Shown here: in pieces, positions 24,888 to 34,330 of the stretch
How the letters are laid out: every line of letters starts with the position of its first letter
How positions within the stretch are numbered: position 1 is the stretch's first letter
From: Planctomycetota bacterium
GTDB lineage: Bacteria > Planctomycetota > UBA1135 > GCA-002686595
Assembly: GCA_020853575.1 (NCBI GenBank)
Contig: JADYYP010000045.1
Location: forward strand, 496,001-560,000
Direction of reading: 5' to 3'
DNA length: 64,000 bases
Translations under genes and position numbers: made by a program
The notes under the pieces: model-generated
Told to the model about the DNA's origin: nothing
The model's database searches: none
Seen by the model: the letters and a program-made list of their open reading frames with translations, nothing else

Positions 24888-26753
24888 ATGACCGAGCTGG
24901 ACCTTTCCGTCGTCATCCCGACCTACGGCCGCGCCGAGACCATCCTGCGGCTGCTCGACGAGCTCGATCGGCAGACACTCGATGCACAGCGCTTCGAGGT
25001 GCTCGTGGTCGACGACGGCTCGCCCGAGCCCGTCCAGCTCGACTGCGCGCGCTACCGCATCTCGGTCCAGCTGCTGCGCCAAGCCAACGGCGGCCCCGGA
25101 TCCGCCCGCAACCTGGCGATCGCGCGCGCCCGCGGACGGTGGACGTTGATCCTCAACGACGACGCGGTGCCCGCGCCCGACTTGCTCGAACGCCACTTGA
25201 GGCTCTCGCGCAGCCTGCCGCCCAAGACCGCGCTGCTCGGCACCTTCCGCTTCACCGCTCGCGCGCTGGCCAGTCCGTTCGTGCAGATCCTGCAGAAGAC
25301 CGACCTGCTGTTCGACTTCCCGCACCTGCGTCACGGTCACGACCACGGCTGGACGTTCTTCTGGACCTGCAATCTGTCGCTGCCCACGGCGGCGCTGCGC
25401 GAGAACAGCTTCGACGCCGAGACCTTCAAGGAGCCGATCGTCGAGGACGTCGAGCTGGGCTACCGACTCGCCAAGCTCGGCTGGCAGGTGCGCTTCGACT
25501 CCTCGCTCGTGGCCGAGCACGACCACGTGCTCGAGCCGGCGGGCTACTTCCGCCGCATGGTCCGCCTGGGCGTGAACATGGGCAAGATGTACGCGAAGCA
25601 CGGTGATCCGACGCTCCTGCACATGCAGGACAAGGCGCGCATCAACTCCGTGTTCTGCGCGCTGATGCGCCAAAACGTCGAGGCCTTCCACGCCACCAGC
25701 CGCAAGCTGATCCTGCGCCTGGAGGATCTGGAACGCGAGCAACACGGCCAGTCGGTGCCGCAGCCCTTGGTCGACCAAGTCGGGACGTTGATCCGTCAGA
25801 TGGGCACGGTCTGTTACTGGCGCGGTCTGCTGCTCCACTTCGAAGGCCAGGAGCCTTCCGAGGTGCTGGAGCACGGCCCCAGGCACGCCGAGCTGACCTC
25901 GATCGTGGTCGTGTCGTACAACGCGCTCGACAAGACGCGCAAATGCGTCGAGGCGCTGCGCGCCGCGGCGGATCCGCGACACCCGACCGAGCTGCTCTTC
26001 GTCGACAATGGCTCGAGCGACGGCAGCGCCGAGTGGCTCGCGGATCAACCCGACATCGAGCTGATCCGCAACACGAGCAACCTCGGCGCACCGCTGGCGC
26101 GGAACCAATCCCTGGCGCGCGCGCGCGGACGGTGGATCGTCGTGATGGACAACGACGCGATCACCACCGCTGGATGGTTGCATCGCCTGCTGTACCACGC
26201 GCAGCTCGACCCCAAGAGCGGCTGCATCGGGCCGGTCTCCGACCGCGCAGCGCACGGCCAGCAAGTGCCCTTCGAAGGCCCGACCGACTTGGTCTCGCTC
26301 ACCGAGCACGCACGGCGCTGGGCCCAGGCCAACGACCGCCGCAGTCGACCGCAGAACATGCTGACCTCGTTCTGCCTGTTGATGCGCCGCGAAGTGCTCG
26401 ACGCGTTGGGAGGCTTCGATCCGCGCTTCTCGCCGTGGGGCTTCGAGGACGACGACTACACCATCCGCTCGACGTTGGCCGGCTTCCGCAACCGCTGCGC
26501 GCTCGACGTCTTCGTGCGACACGAGCACTACGGCGGCGCCAAGGCCGCACGCCACAACGAGCTGCTCCAGCGCAACTGGTCACGCTTCACCGAGAAGTGG
26601 GCGGCGCGCTCGGACGTCCCCTACGGCGACTACAAGGCCATCGAGCCCGCGTTCCAGCGCCAGTTCACCAGCGCCGAGCTTCACGTGAGCCTGTCCGAGC
26701 CGCTGCCGATCCCGGCCGCGCTCCCCGCCGCCCCGCAAACCGTGGACGCCTGA
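24888..26753 (+). CDS. Tandem family 2 glycosyltransferase (two GT2 domains)
   Basis: A 621-residue cytoplasmic protein with two GT-A domains. The first (residues 4-240) has LSVVIPTYGR, VLVVDDGSPEP and the metal-binding LNDDAVPAP. The second (from about 333) has SIVVVSYNA, LLFVDNGSSDGS and VMDNDAITT, and ends with GFDPRFSPWGFEDDDYTIR, a GT2 acceptor-side signature. Such bifunctional proteins add successive sugars to surface polysaccharide or to glycoprotein. A GAGGAG site precedes ATG 24888. It opens a run of four same-strand genes, with only 3 bp between its stop and the next ATG. Confidence 0.9.
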   Translation: MTELDLSVVIPTYGRAETILRLLDELDRQTLDAQRFEVLVVDDGSPEPVQLDCARYRISVQLLRQANGGPGSARNLAIARARGRWTLILNDDAVPAPDLLERHLRLSRSLPPKTALLGTFRFTARALASPFVQILQKTDLLFDFPHLRHGHDHGWTFFWTCNLSLPTAALRENSFDAETFKEPIVEDVELGYRLAKLGWQVRFDSSLVAEHDHVLEPAGYFRRMVRLGVNMGKMYAKHGDPTLLHMQDKARINSVFCALMRQNVEAFHATSRKLILRLEDLEREQHGQSVPQPLVDQVGTLIRQMGTVCYWRGLLLHFEGQEPSEVLEHGPRHAELTSIVVVSYNALDKTRKCVEALRAAADPRHPTELLFVDNGSSDGSAEWLADQPDIELIRNTSNLGAPLARNQSLARARGRWIVVMDNDAITTAGWLHRLLYHAQLDPKSGCIGPVSDRAAHGQQVPFEGPTDLVSLTEHARRWAQANDRRSRPQNMLTSFCLLMRREVLDALGGFDPRFSPWGFEDDDYTIRSTLAGFRNRCALDVFVRHEHYGGAKAARHNELLQRNWSRFTEKWAARSDVPYGDYKAIEPAFQRQFTSAELHVSLSEPLPIPAALPAAPQTVDA

Positions 26754-26756
26754 ACG

Positions 26757-29348
26757 ATGCAACGAATCACACTGTGCGTGATCGCGAAGAACGAAGAGGC
26801 CCTGCTCGACGGGTGCTTGGCGTCCGTGCGCGGCCTCGCCGACGCCATTGTGGTCGTTGACACCGGCAGCACCGACCGCACGCTGGAGATCGCGCGACGC
26901 CATGGAGCGACGATCGTCGAGCACGCCTGGGACGACGACTTCTCCGCGGCGCGCAACGCAGCGCTGCCGCACGTGCGAGGCGGCTTCGTGTTGGTCCTCG
27001 ACGCGGACGAACGCCTCGGACCCGGTGCGAAGAGCGCGATCCGCAAGGCGCTGCGCCGCGACGACTTCGACTGCGGCCTTCTTCCCTTGCACAACGCCGA
27101 TGCGCTCGACGCGCAGCCCACGGATGTCGTCAACGGCCGCGCGCGGCGCGGCGAGCCTGTGGCGCTCCCGCGCCTCTTGCGCCGGACGCCGGACTTGCGC
27201 TGGGAAGGCGTGGTGCACGAGCACGTCGGCGCGTGGGCCCGCGCTCACCGCCGCATCCAGCACATCCGGGCACCGATCGTGCACTACGGTGCTGTACCTT
27301 CGCTGCGCGATGCCCGCGCCAAGGACGAGCGCAATCGCAAGCTGCTCGAGCGGCGCTGCCAACTCGAACCGGAGAACCCCACTCCGCGGGCCTATCTCGC
27401 GCGCGAGCTGGAGCGGCTGGGCGACTCGTCCGGAGCCCTGCGAAGCGCGGAAACTTGCTGGGCGCTGCTCACGAAAGCGGCGCTCGACGGACGCCCCGAC
27501 CACGACGTCGTCCTGCCGGCAACGCTGCTGGCGTTCCTGAGCTTGCGCGAGGGCCGAACCGCGCGCGCGCTCGAGGTGCTTTCCGACGCGCGGCGTTGGA
27601 GCGAGGCGCATCCCAACCTGGACCTGCTCGAGGGCTGCGCGCACGAGAAGCTCGCGCTGAACGCGCCGGACATCGAGTGCTTCGCCGGAGAGCTCGCGCT
27701 CGCGCGAGCGGCGTTCGAGCGCTGCCTGAGCTTCGCGGGTCGCGACTTCGCGGCGGAGACCATGCCCGGCGCCACGGGCCATGCCGGACATACGCGATTG
27801 GCGACGGTCGAGCTCCTGAGCGGTGATTGCGAGCGCGCGCTCGTGCACTTCCGAGCCGCGCTCGAGGACTGCCCGCGGTCGATCGAGGCGCAACTGGGCG
27901 TCGTCGAGGCGCTGCTCGACTCCGGTCGAGCCGCGGCGGCTCTGCAGGCGCTTCAACCTTGCCTCGAGCAACCTCGCGCCGACGCTTGGTTGCTCGGAGC
28001 GGCGTGCGCGGATGCCCTGGGTGCGTCCGAGGATGCCGCGATGTTCCTCGAACGCGTCGCCGACGCGCTCGCCCGCCACACGTGGGTCGCGGAACACCGC
28101 GCGGGTCGCCACAACGAGCTCGTCCGCCTGCTCGATCCCGCGGGCTTGGTTCCGGCGCAAGCGCGATCAGACGCCGCCACCGACGTGTCCGTGATCGTGC
28201 CCGCCTTCAACCGACTCGACTTGCTGCGACCGGTGCTCGAGGCCCTCGCGCGCCAAACGACACGGACTGCGTTCGAGGTCGTCGTCGTCGACGATGGCTC
28301 CACTCCGCCGGTCGGCGAGCTCTTGCGCTCCCTGGCGCTGCCGCGCCACATCCGAGGCGTGGCGCGCGAGCACAACGGCGGTCGCGGGGCGGCGTTGAAC
28401 ACGGGCCTGCGCTCCTCACGCGGAGAGCTGGTGATCTTCTGCGACAGCGACATCGTCCCCGATCCGGAATGGATCGACGACCACGCGCGCTTCCACCGCG
28501 ACGCGGGGGACGCTCGCGCGACCTGTCTCGGAGCACTCGAATGGGCCGTCGATGCGGGCCTCTACGGCGCCTGGACCGGCGCGCGCTCCAATCCGCGCCT
28601 GCGCGGCGGCACGCGCCCGGTCGACTGGACGCAGTGGTTCACGGACAACTGGTCCTGCCGGCGCTCGTTGCTCGCCGAGAACGACCTGTGGTTCGACGAG
28701 GAGTACAAGGCCTGGGGCTTCGAGGAGCTCGACTTGGCGCTGCGCCTGACGCGCGCCGGTGCCACGAACACGCTGATCGAAGGCGCCCGCGGGAAGCACC
28801 TCAAGTGCGCGAGCCCAGCGCAGATGATCGAGAGCTTCGCGCGCAGCGCTCCGAATCTGCTGCGGCTCGCGGCCAAGTTCCCCGACGATCCGACGATCCG
28901 CGAGTGGACCCGCCAGCGCACGCATTCGGCCGAGGCGCTGACGCGCTCCCAGGCGATGTTCGACACCTTGTGGCACAAGGCCCAGGAAGTGGCGGCGTTC
29001 GACGCGACCTTGAGCGATGCCGGGAATCCGCTGGTGCAAACGCTGGCCGAGCACATGAGCGACTTCACCTTCCGCCTGGGGTTGGCGCGGGGGCTCGCGC
29101 AGCAACCACAGCATGCGCTCGACACACGTCCTGAGGACGATCTCGAGTTCCTGCTCGCCGGTGCCGCCGCCACGGTCGCGCTGGCCACGTTCGAGCAATC
29201 GCGCGGGCGTTCGGCCGAAGCGCGAGCCACGCTCGATGCCGGTCAGTCCTGGTTGTTCACGGCCGACGAACGCAGCGCCTGGCGCGATCGCGTCCAATAC
29301 GAGCTTCGGAAGCAAGCGCTGCCGCTCCTCGCCGGCGCGATTCCCTGA
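26757..29348 (+). CDS. GT2-TPR-GT2 glycosyltransferase
   Basis: An 863-residue protein with three parts. Residues 1-230 are a SunS-type GT2 (LCVIAKNEE, VVVDTGSTDRT, VLDADERLGPG). Residues 235-460 are helical TPR-like repeats (AYLARELERLGDSSGALRS and similar). Residues 473-720 are a second GT2 (DVSVIVPAFNRLDLL, VVVVDDGSTPP, FCDSDIVPDPEW, FDEEYKAWGFEELDLALR). A helical tail follows. The WGFEELDLALRL motif is typical of chondroitin-polymerase-like GT2 enzymes. Its start lies 3 bp after the preceding stop, so the two are translationally coupled. Its role in building a surface glycan is inferred from domains and neighbours; donor and acceptor sugars cannot be read from sequence. Confidence 0.9.
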   Translation: MQRITLCVIAKNEEALLDGCLASVRGLADAIVVVDTGSTDRTLEIARRHGATIVEHAWDDDFSAARNAALPHVRGGFVLVLDADERLGPGAKSAIRKALRRDDFDCGLLPLHNADALDAQPTDVVNGRARRGEPVALPRLLRRTPDLRWEGVVHEHVGAWARAHRRIQHIRAPIVHYGAVPSLRDARAKDERNRKLLERRCQLEPENPTPRAYLARELERLGDSSGALRSAETCWALLTKAALDGRPDHDVVLPATLLAFLSLREGRTARALEVLSDARRWSEAHPNLDLLEGCAHEKLALNAPDIECFAGELALARAAFERCLSFAGRDFAAETMPGATGHAGHTRLATVELLSGDCERALVHFRAALEDCPRSIEAQLGVVEALLDSGRAAAALQALQPCLEQPRADAWLLGAACADALGASEDAAMFLERVADALARHTWVAEHRAGRHNELVRLLDPAGLVPAQARSDAATDVSVIVPAFNRLDLLRPVLEALARQTTRTAFEVVVVDDGSTPPVGELLRSLALPRHIRGVAREHNGGRGAALNTGLRSSRGELVIFCDSDIVPDPEWIDDHARFHRDAGDARATCLGALEWAVDAGLYGAWTGARSNPRLRGGTRPVDWTQWFTDNWSCRRSLLAENDLWFDEEYKAWGFEELDLALRLTRAGATNTLIEGARGKHLKCASPAQMIESFARSAPNLLRLAAKFPDDPTIREWTRQRTHSAEALTRSQAMFDTLWHKAQEVAAFDATLSDAGNPLVQTLAEHMSDFTFRLGLARGLAQQPQHALDTRPEDDLEFLLAGAAATVALATFEQSRGRSAEARATLDAGQSWLFTADERSAWRDRVQYELRKQALPLLAGAIP

Positions 29349-29454
29349 AACGGATGCGCAGCGCCCGCGTGGAGCAAGTCGGCCGCTCCGGGCGCCGATG
29401 CATCCGGGCGCGCCCCCGCGGATCGATGCGTCGTGCGCGCACCAAGGAGACTCG

Positions 29455-29820
29455 ATGGACCAGCACCGGCGACTGACGCTAGTGACGTTTGGCTTCAAGT
29501 ACGGAACGCCGAACACCAACTACTACTTCGACGTGAGCTTCCTGCGCAACCCGGCGCGCGAGCCACAGTGGGACCTGTTCGCCTCCCCGGACGAACGCAT
29601 GCGCACGTTCGTGCTTGGCCAGCCGCTGTGCCAGTCGTTCTTGGACTCGGTCGTGCCCGTGATCCGCCTGCTCATGGAGTGCGACGACGACGTGCGCGTC
29701 GGCATCGGCTGCTCCTCGGGACGCCATCGCTCCGTGATCGTCGCCGAGGAGATCAAGCGCCGCTTGGAGTGCAAGGACATCACCGTCCGTCTGATCCACC
29801 GTGAAGAGGTGCTTTCATGA
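29455..29820 (+). CDS. Stand-alone RapZ C-terminal domain protein
   Basis: A 121-residue protein equal to the C-terminal domain of RapZ (formerly YvcJ), without the N-terminal P-loop kinase-like domain. Diagnostic stretches are TFGFKYGTPN (11-20), FDVSFLRNPAR (25-35) and VGIGCSSGRHRSVIVAEEI (82-100). In E. coli this domain binds glucosamine-6-phosphate and controls GlmS, so here it may sense an amino-sugar phosphate that feeds glycan synthesis. That link is inferred. AAGGAG precedes ATG 29455 with good spacing. The TGA overlaps the ATG of the next gene by 4 bp (29817-29820), showing tight coupling to a glycosyltransferase-methyltransferase. Confidence 0.88.
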   Translation: MDQHRRLTLVTFGFKYGTPNTNYYFDVSFLRNPAREPQWDLFASPDERMRTFVLGQPLCQSFLDSVVPVIRLLMECDDDVRVGIGCSSGRHRSVIVAEEIKRRLECKDITVRLIHREEVLS

Positions 29821-32489
29821 AGATCGCCGTTCTCGTCGCCTCGCGCAATCGCCCCGACTTGGTCGAGTCGATGGCGCAGTCCCTCAAGGCCTCGATGACC
29901 CTGCCCTACGACCTGTTCGTGGTCGAATGTGGCACCGATCGCGACAAGCTCAGTGCCTCCTCCACGCTGTGGTACGCCGACCCGGACTTCCGCGGCAAAT
30001 GCTGGGGCCACGCTCTGGCGCTCGACGCCGCCAAGCTGACGGGCAAGTACGACTACTACTTCGTCCTGATGAACGACGTCGTGTTCCCCGCGGGAGTGGA
30101 CGCCGCGCGGATCCTGGTCGAGCAGATGGAGCGCGAACCGCGACTGGCGCTGCTCTCCCCCACGAACGTCGACGGCGGCTACGCGGGCGCTGCGCGCAAG
30201 GGAACGCACGGCTGGCGAGCCGTGACGACCTGCGACTATCTCGGGTTCATGATGCGCGCCTCGGCCGTCGAAGACGTCGGCTTCCTCAACCCAGCATTCA
30301 AGTACTGCTGGGGAGCGATCCACGAGCTCGCCTACAAGCTCTATTCGCGCGGTTGGTTCCTGGCCTATTCGGACGAGGTCTCCTACAAGCACCTGGGCGG
30401 CTCGACCTATGGCCAGAAGGACACCAAGACCATTTCGCGCGAGGACTACCAACAGCGCGCCAAGCGTTTCGCCTTCGACTACTTCCGCCGCACCTACGGC
30501 GACAACTGGGACGAGCAGTTCTGGGCCGCCACGCGCGCGCAGCGCATCGAGACCAACACCTTCACCGAGCACAAGAAGCTGTGGTCGACGGCCTTCAGCG
30601 CGGCCGAGCTGCGCGAATTGGGCGTCGGTTCGAAACGCGCCGAGGTCACGTTCGAATCACGCATGACGCCCGACGCGGAGAGTGGCGCGGTTCGCCTGCA
30701 CATCGGATGTGGATCCGACAAGCGCAATGGCTGGATCAACATCGACGCCAACGCGTCGCTGGCTCCCGATGTCGTGACCGAGGCGCACGTGCTGACGATG
30801 TTCGAGGACCAGTCCGCGGACGTGATCGAGGCCAATCACCTCTTCGAGCACTTGCCATTGCACCAAGCTCACGCCGCTCTCCGCGAGTGGGCGCGCGTGC
30901 TCAAACCCGGTGCGGAGCTGTTCCTCGAGCTCCCCGATTTCGAGGCCTGTGTCCGCAGTCTCGGCCGCTACAAGGACGAGAAGGGCTTCGATCTGGGGAT
31001 GATCGGGATCTTCGGTTGGCCTCCGCTCGTCGAAAAAGAAGGACTCACTCAGGTCCACAAGTGGGGTTGGACCCGCGCCACGCTGATCGAGGCCCTGCGA
31101 CTCGCGGGCTTCGAACGCACCGAGTTCGGCCCGATCACGCAGACCTGGCGCGCTGCTGCGAAGGCCGGGACGCTGCTGCGTCTGCGCGCAGTCCGCGGCG
31201 GCCAACGCGCTCGCGTCGAGTCCGCACCGACCTTCACGCTGCGGACCGAGAGCGCGTTCCGCGTCTTCGCGTGGCCCAACTGGCGCGAGCCGAGTGAGGT
31301 CGAGTTCCTGCTCAATGCCTTTGGTCGCCACCTCGTGCGCCGCACCGACGCCTGCCTGTGCCTGCGCAGGGACCCCGCCTCGGATCCGTCCGTTGAGGAG
31401 GTCGACGCGTTGTTGCGAGCGGCGCACGCGCGCACTCTGGGCAATGATGCGCCGCTCGAAGTGCTGGTGGTCGACGACGTTCTAAGCGCGAGTGACTGGA
31501 CCAAGCTGCGAGACGAAATCGCGTGTGCCGTGGCCCTGCGCTCCTCGGCCTCGGGCGCACGCGCGGTCGCCTACGCGGTCCTCGGGAAAAAGGTGGTCCA
31601 CTCGATCGAAGAGCTCTCGCGTTCGATCGGCGGAGCTACGCAGGCCCCCGCCACGCAAACCGACTCTCGAGAAGTGCTGGACAGCGTCGACTGGGCAACC
31701 GTGTCGAGGATCAAGGACCTGCACCCCTGGTACTACCCCGTGGTCCTGCGAAACCTCAAGGTGACTCCCGGCGTCGGGAGCCATGTTTCGTCCACTGCTC
31801 TGGAGCACTCGACGGCGTGCCGTACGACGCTTCTGGTCGACGAGGTCGCGCGACGCGTCGACCTGCGCGGAAAGTCGGTGCTCGAGCTCGCGAGCAATTG
31901 CGGGTATTGGTCCTCGCACTACGCGCGCCGTGGCGCGACGCGCGTCGTGGGCCTCGAGGGCCGCGACACGTTCCTCGAGCAAGCACGACTCTACTGGTCG
32001 GTGAACAAGTTCTTGCCCGAAGGCAGCTACGAGTTCGTGAAAGGCAACATCGCCGATCCACGCGCTTGGGACAGGCTGCGCGAGCTCGGTCCCTTCGATG
32101 TGGTCCTGTGCGCCGGAATCCTCTACCACGTCGCCAACTACCGCGAAGTCCTGAGCTGGGCGGCCGAGCTCGCACGCGAGACGCTGATCGTCGACACGCG
32201 CGTCGACGACGCCGAGGAGGCGCTGATCCGCGAGCCCGGCGAGCTGTACTTCAACGCCATCGAGGAAACGCGCGTCAAGGTCGTGCCCAATCGCGCACGG
32301 CTGCTGCAGGCAGTGCGCGAGGCCGGTTTCGAACCCACGGTCTTGCCCGTCGGCTTCGGCGCCGGCCCGGGCGTCGACGACGTCGACAACTACGCGGCAG
32401 GTCGGCGTGTCACGCTACTTGCTCAACGAGTCGGTGCGCCGATCGTGCCGCACGAAGAGCACTCGCGCCGCGATCCCAGCGCGGCCTGA
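29817..32489 (+). CDS. GT2-methyltransferase-accessory-methyltransferase fusion
   Basis: An 890-residue protein. Residues 1-245 are a GT2 domain (KIAVLVASRNRPDLV, FVLMNDVVFPAG, FMMRASAVEDVGFLNPAF). Residues 290-450 are a SAM methyltransferase (LHIGCGSDKRNGWINID, ANHLFEHLP, EWARVLKPGAELFLELPD). Residues 479-600 are an accessory domain opening RVFAWPNW that recurs at the C-terminus of the sulfotransferase at 32593. Residues 640-890 are a second methyltransferase (VLELASNCGYWSSHYA, VVLCAGILYHVANY), similar to TylF/DUF1698-type enzymes. Chain extension followed by O-methyl capping of a glycan is a reasonable inference. The gene overlaps the RapZ-C gene by 4 bp. Confidence 0.88.
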   Translation: MKIAVLVASRNRPDLVESMAQSLKASMTLPYDLFVVECGTDRDKLSASSTLWYADPDFRGKCWGHALALDAAKLTGKYDYYFVLMNDVVFPAGVDAARILVEQMEREPRLALLSPTNVDGGYAGAARKGTHGWRAVTTCDYLGFMMRASAVEDVGFLNPAFKYCWGAIHELAYKLYSRGWFLAYSDEVSYKHLGGSTYGQKDTKTISREDYQQRAKRFAFDYFRRTYGDNWDEQFWAATRAQRIETNTFTEHKKLWSTAFSAAELRELGVGSKRAEVTFESRMTPDAESGAVRLHIGCGSDKRNGWINIDANASLAPDVVTEAHVLTMFEDQSADVIEANHLFEHLPLHQAHAALREWARVLKPGAELFLELPDFEACVRSLGRYKDEKGFDLGMIGIFGWPPLVEKEGLTQVHKWGWTRATLIEALRLAGFERTEFGPITQTWRAAAKAGTLLRLRAVRGGQRARVESAPTFTLRTESAFRVFAWPNWREPSEVEFLLNAFGRHLVRRTDACLCLRRDPASDPSVEEVDALLRAAHARTLGNDAPLEVLVVDDVLSASDWTKLRDEIACAVALRSSASGARAVAYAVLGKKVVHSIEELSRSIGGATQAPATQTDSREVLDSVDWATVSRIKDLHPWYYPVVLRNLKVTPGVGSHVSSTALEHSTACRTTLLVDEVARRVDLRGKSVLELASNCGYWSSHYARRGATRVVGLEGRDTFLEQARLYWSVNKFLPEGSYEFVKGNIADPRAWDRLRELGPFDVVLCAGILYHVANYREVLSWAAELARETLIVDTRVDDAEEALIREPGELYFNAIEETRVKVVPNRARLLQAVREAGFEPTVLPVGFGAGPGVDDVDNYAAGRRVTLLAQRVGAPIVPHEEHSRRDPSAA

Positions 32490-32592
32490 ACCGCGCGCGG
32501 CCAGAGAAGACGCTCGCGCGCTCGTGAGTCCACCTCCGTGCGCGCGCTTGCGTCACCGCGCACGGCCCGAGCGCGATGGGAACCCGCGCGCC

Positions 32593-34167
32593 TCAGCGAG
32601 CGACCGCGGTGCCTTCCGCAGCGATGGGCCGCGCCGCGAGCCGCTCGAGCCACGCGGCGCGTGGCGCGCTCCGCGAGGAAGCCAAAGCGATCCAACCCTC
32701 GATGGCCGCGCCGACGCGAGCGACATCGACGCCGCTGAGCTCCTCCGCCAGAACGACGACCTCGACGTCCGTTCCGGGCGCGCAGACAAGCTCGTAGGCA
32801 CGCTGCAAGCTCTGGAGCGCTTGTCCGCGATCTCCGTCGAGCTCGACGTCGAAGCGCAGGCACAGCGCGAGCGCGCCGCGCTCCTGCACGAGCCGTTGGT
32901 GGCGTTCGAGCAAGTCGACGAGCTCGGTCTCGCTCCAATCGGGCCAAGCCAGCACGCGCTGCGCCGCGGTCGATGCGATGGGCCAGGGGCGGAGATCCTC
33001 GGCGGCCGTGGCCGACTGCGACCTCGCTCGCTCGAGCTCGTCCACCATCGCGATGCGCTCCTCGCGCGCGAACACCTGGGCCAGCTCGCGCAGGGCGAGC
33101 GCCAGCGTCTGGGACATCTGGCGCTGCATCCCGCCGACCTCGGACGACTCATCCTGGCGCGATTCCATTCCGCCCCATTCGGCGACCAGTCGCTCCCAGG
33201 CGGCGATTCTGGGCCAGCGCCCGTCGATGTACTCGAGGTCCTCGTCGCGCAGCGCGCGCAAGTCCAAGAGAGGACGAGCGCGCAGCGAATTCTGGCCACG
33301 AGTAGCGCTGCGAATCGCGGTTTCGAACTCGGCGAGGTTCTTGGCACCATGTCCACCGGGCACGGAGCGCGCGGCGGCTTCGAAGAGCGTCACGCTCGTT
33401 GGCAACGGCCGTACGAGATTGGTGGGTACGACACGCGCGCTCGCCCGCTGTTCGGCGCGATCGCACAATTCCGCATAAGTCCCCGCGATGTCCGCCGGGA
33501 GCCCCTCGTCGGCCTGCTGGTGCCTCAGATTCGACTCGGGGAACTGACGCGCGACCGCCCCTCCGACGAAACGCTCGATTCGATCGAGCCCTTCGGACGT
33601 GAGCACCTGCTCGTAGTGCAGGAAGAGCCAATCACCCACCCGCGAGTGCTCATCGAGGACTCGACGGTACATGCGCTGCCACACGTCGAGGGCGCGGGGA
33701 AGGTCGAAATCGACACCACGCAGATAGTCTGCTTCCGCGCACTCCTTGAGCATGCTGCGCGCCGTGGCGGCCGGATGCCGGAACACACACAGAAAAGCCG
33801 TGTCGCCAAGGGCTTTTCGCCACACCGGCAGCGTGTAGCACAGGCGCGGGTCCTTGAAGCAAAAAGGCCGTTGTTGCACCAAACGCGCGATGCGCTCGTC
33901 GATGCGGCGACTCGCCGAGCACTGCACACCGTCCGGCAGCCGCGCCAGCCAGTGCTGCCAATCCGCCAACCCTTGGGCGGCCGGTGTCACCTGCGCGAGC
34001 AAGTACTCATTGATTCCATTGACGTCAGGGCTCTCGAAAAAGCCCTTCGGGTTGGCCTCGCGCGCCGGATATGGGTGGGCGCCGACGAACCACCCGGCCT
34101 GAGCCAGGGTGCCCGCGACCATGCTCGTGCCACTGCGCCCAGATCCCAGGACCAACACGTTGCGCAT
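32593..34167 (-). CDS. PAPS-dependent sulfotransferase with accessory C-terminal domain
   Basis: Transfers sulfate from PAPS to an acceptor, probably a glycan given its neighbours. The 524-residue product from ATG 34167 begins MRNVLVLGSGRSGTSMVAG, the 5'-phosphosulfate loop. CVFRHPAATARSML is the 3'-phosphate-binding region. The catalytic part covers about 290 residues, a helical linker follows, and residues 404-524 form the RVLAWPDW domain shared with the protein encoded at 29817. GAGGAG precedes the ATG. It is convergent with the glycan operon (103 bp apart) and divergent from the winged-helix gene at 34331. The frame stays open far upstream, but those residues are arginine-rich and lack homology features. 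Confidence 0.88.
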   Translation of the reverse strand: MRNVLVLGSGRSGTSMVAGTLAQAGWFVGAHPYPAREANPKGFFESPDVNGINEYLLAQVTPAAQGLADWQHWLARLPDGVQCSASRRIDERIARLVQQRPFCFKDPRLCYTLPVWRKALGDTAFLCVFRHPAATARSMLKECAEADYLRGVDFDLPRALDVWQRMYRRVLDEHSRVGDWLFLHYEQVLTSEGLDRIERFVGGAVARQFPESNLRHQQADEGLPADIAGTYAELCDRAEQRASARVVPTNLVRPLPTSVTLFEAAARSVPGGHGAKNLAEFETAIRSATRGQNSLRARPLLDLRALRDEDLEYIDGRWPRIAAWERLVAEWGGMESRQDESSEVGGMQRQMSQTLALALRELAQVFAREERIAMVDELERARSQSATAAEDLRPWPIASTAAQRVLAWPDWSETELVDLLERHQRLVQERGALALCLRFDVELDGDRGQALQSLQRAYELVCAPGTDVEVVVLAEELSGVDVARVGAAIEGWIALASSRSAPRAAWLERLAARPIAAEGTAVAR

Positions 34168-34330
34168 TTCGGTCTCCTCGCAACGAGCATCGAGTCGCGA
34201 GCCGCTGAACCTCGAGCCGCCAGGCCGCTGGAGTCCCAGGGCTGCACCGTGCTCGCGCGCTGGTCGCTCGAGGCCGCAATTCACTTCCATTGGAAAGCGA
34301 ATTTGACTCGCGCCCCTCGATTGGGCTCCA

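Noticed and set aside
23499..26555. A 1,018-codon open frame on the minus strand
   Set aside because: Antisense to the M28 peptidase and the first glycosyltransferase, both of which have intact motifs. The product is low-complexity in character.
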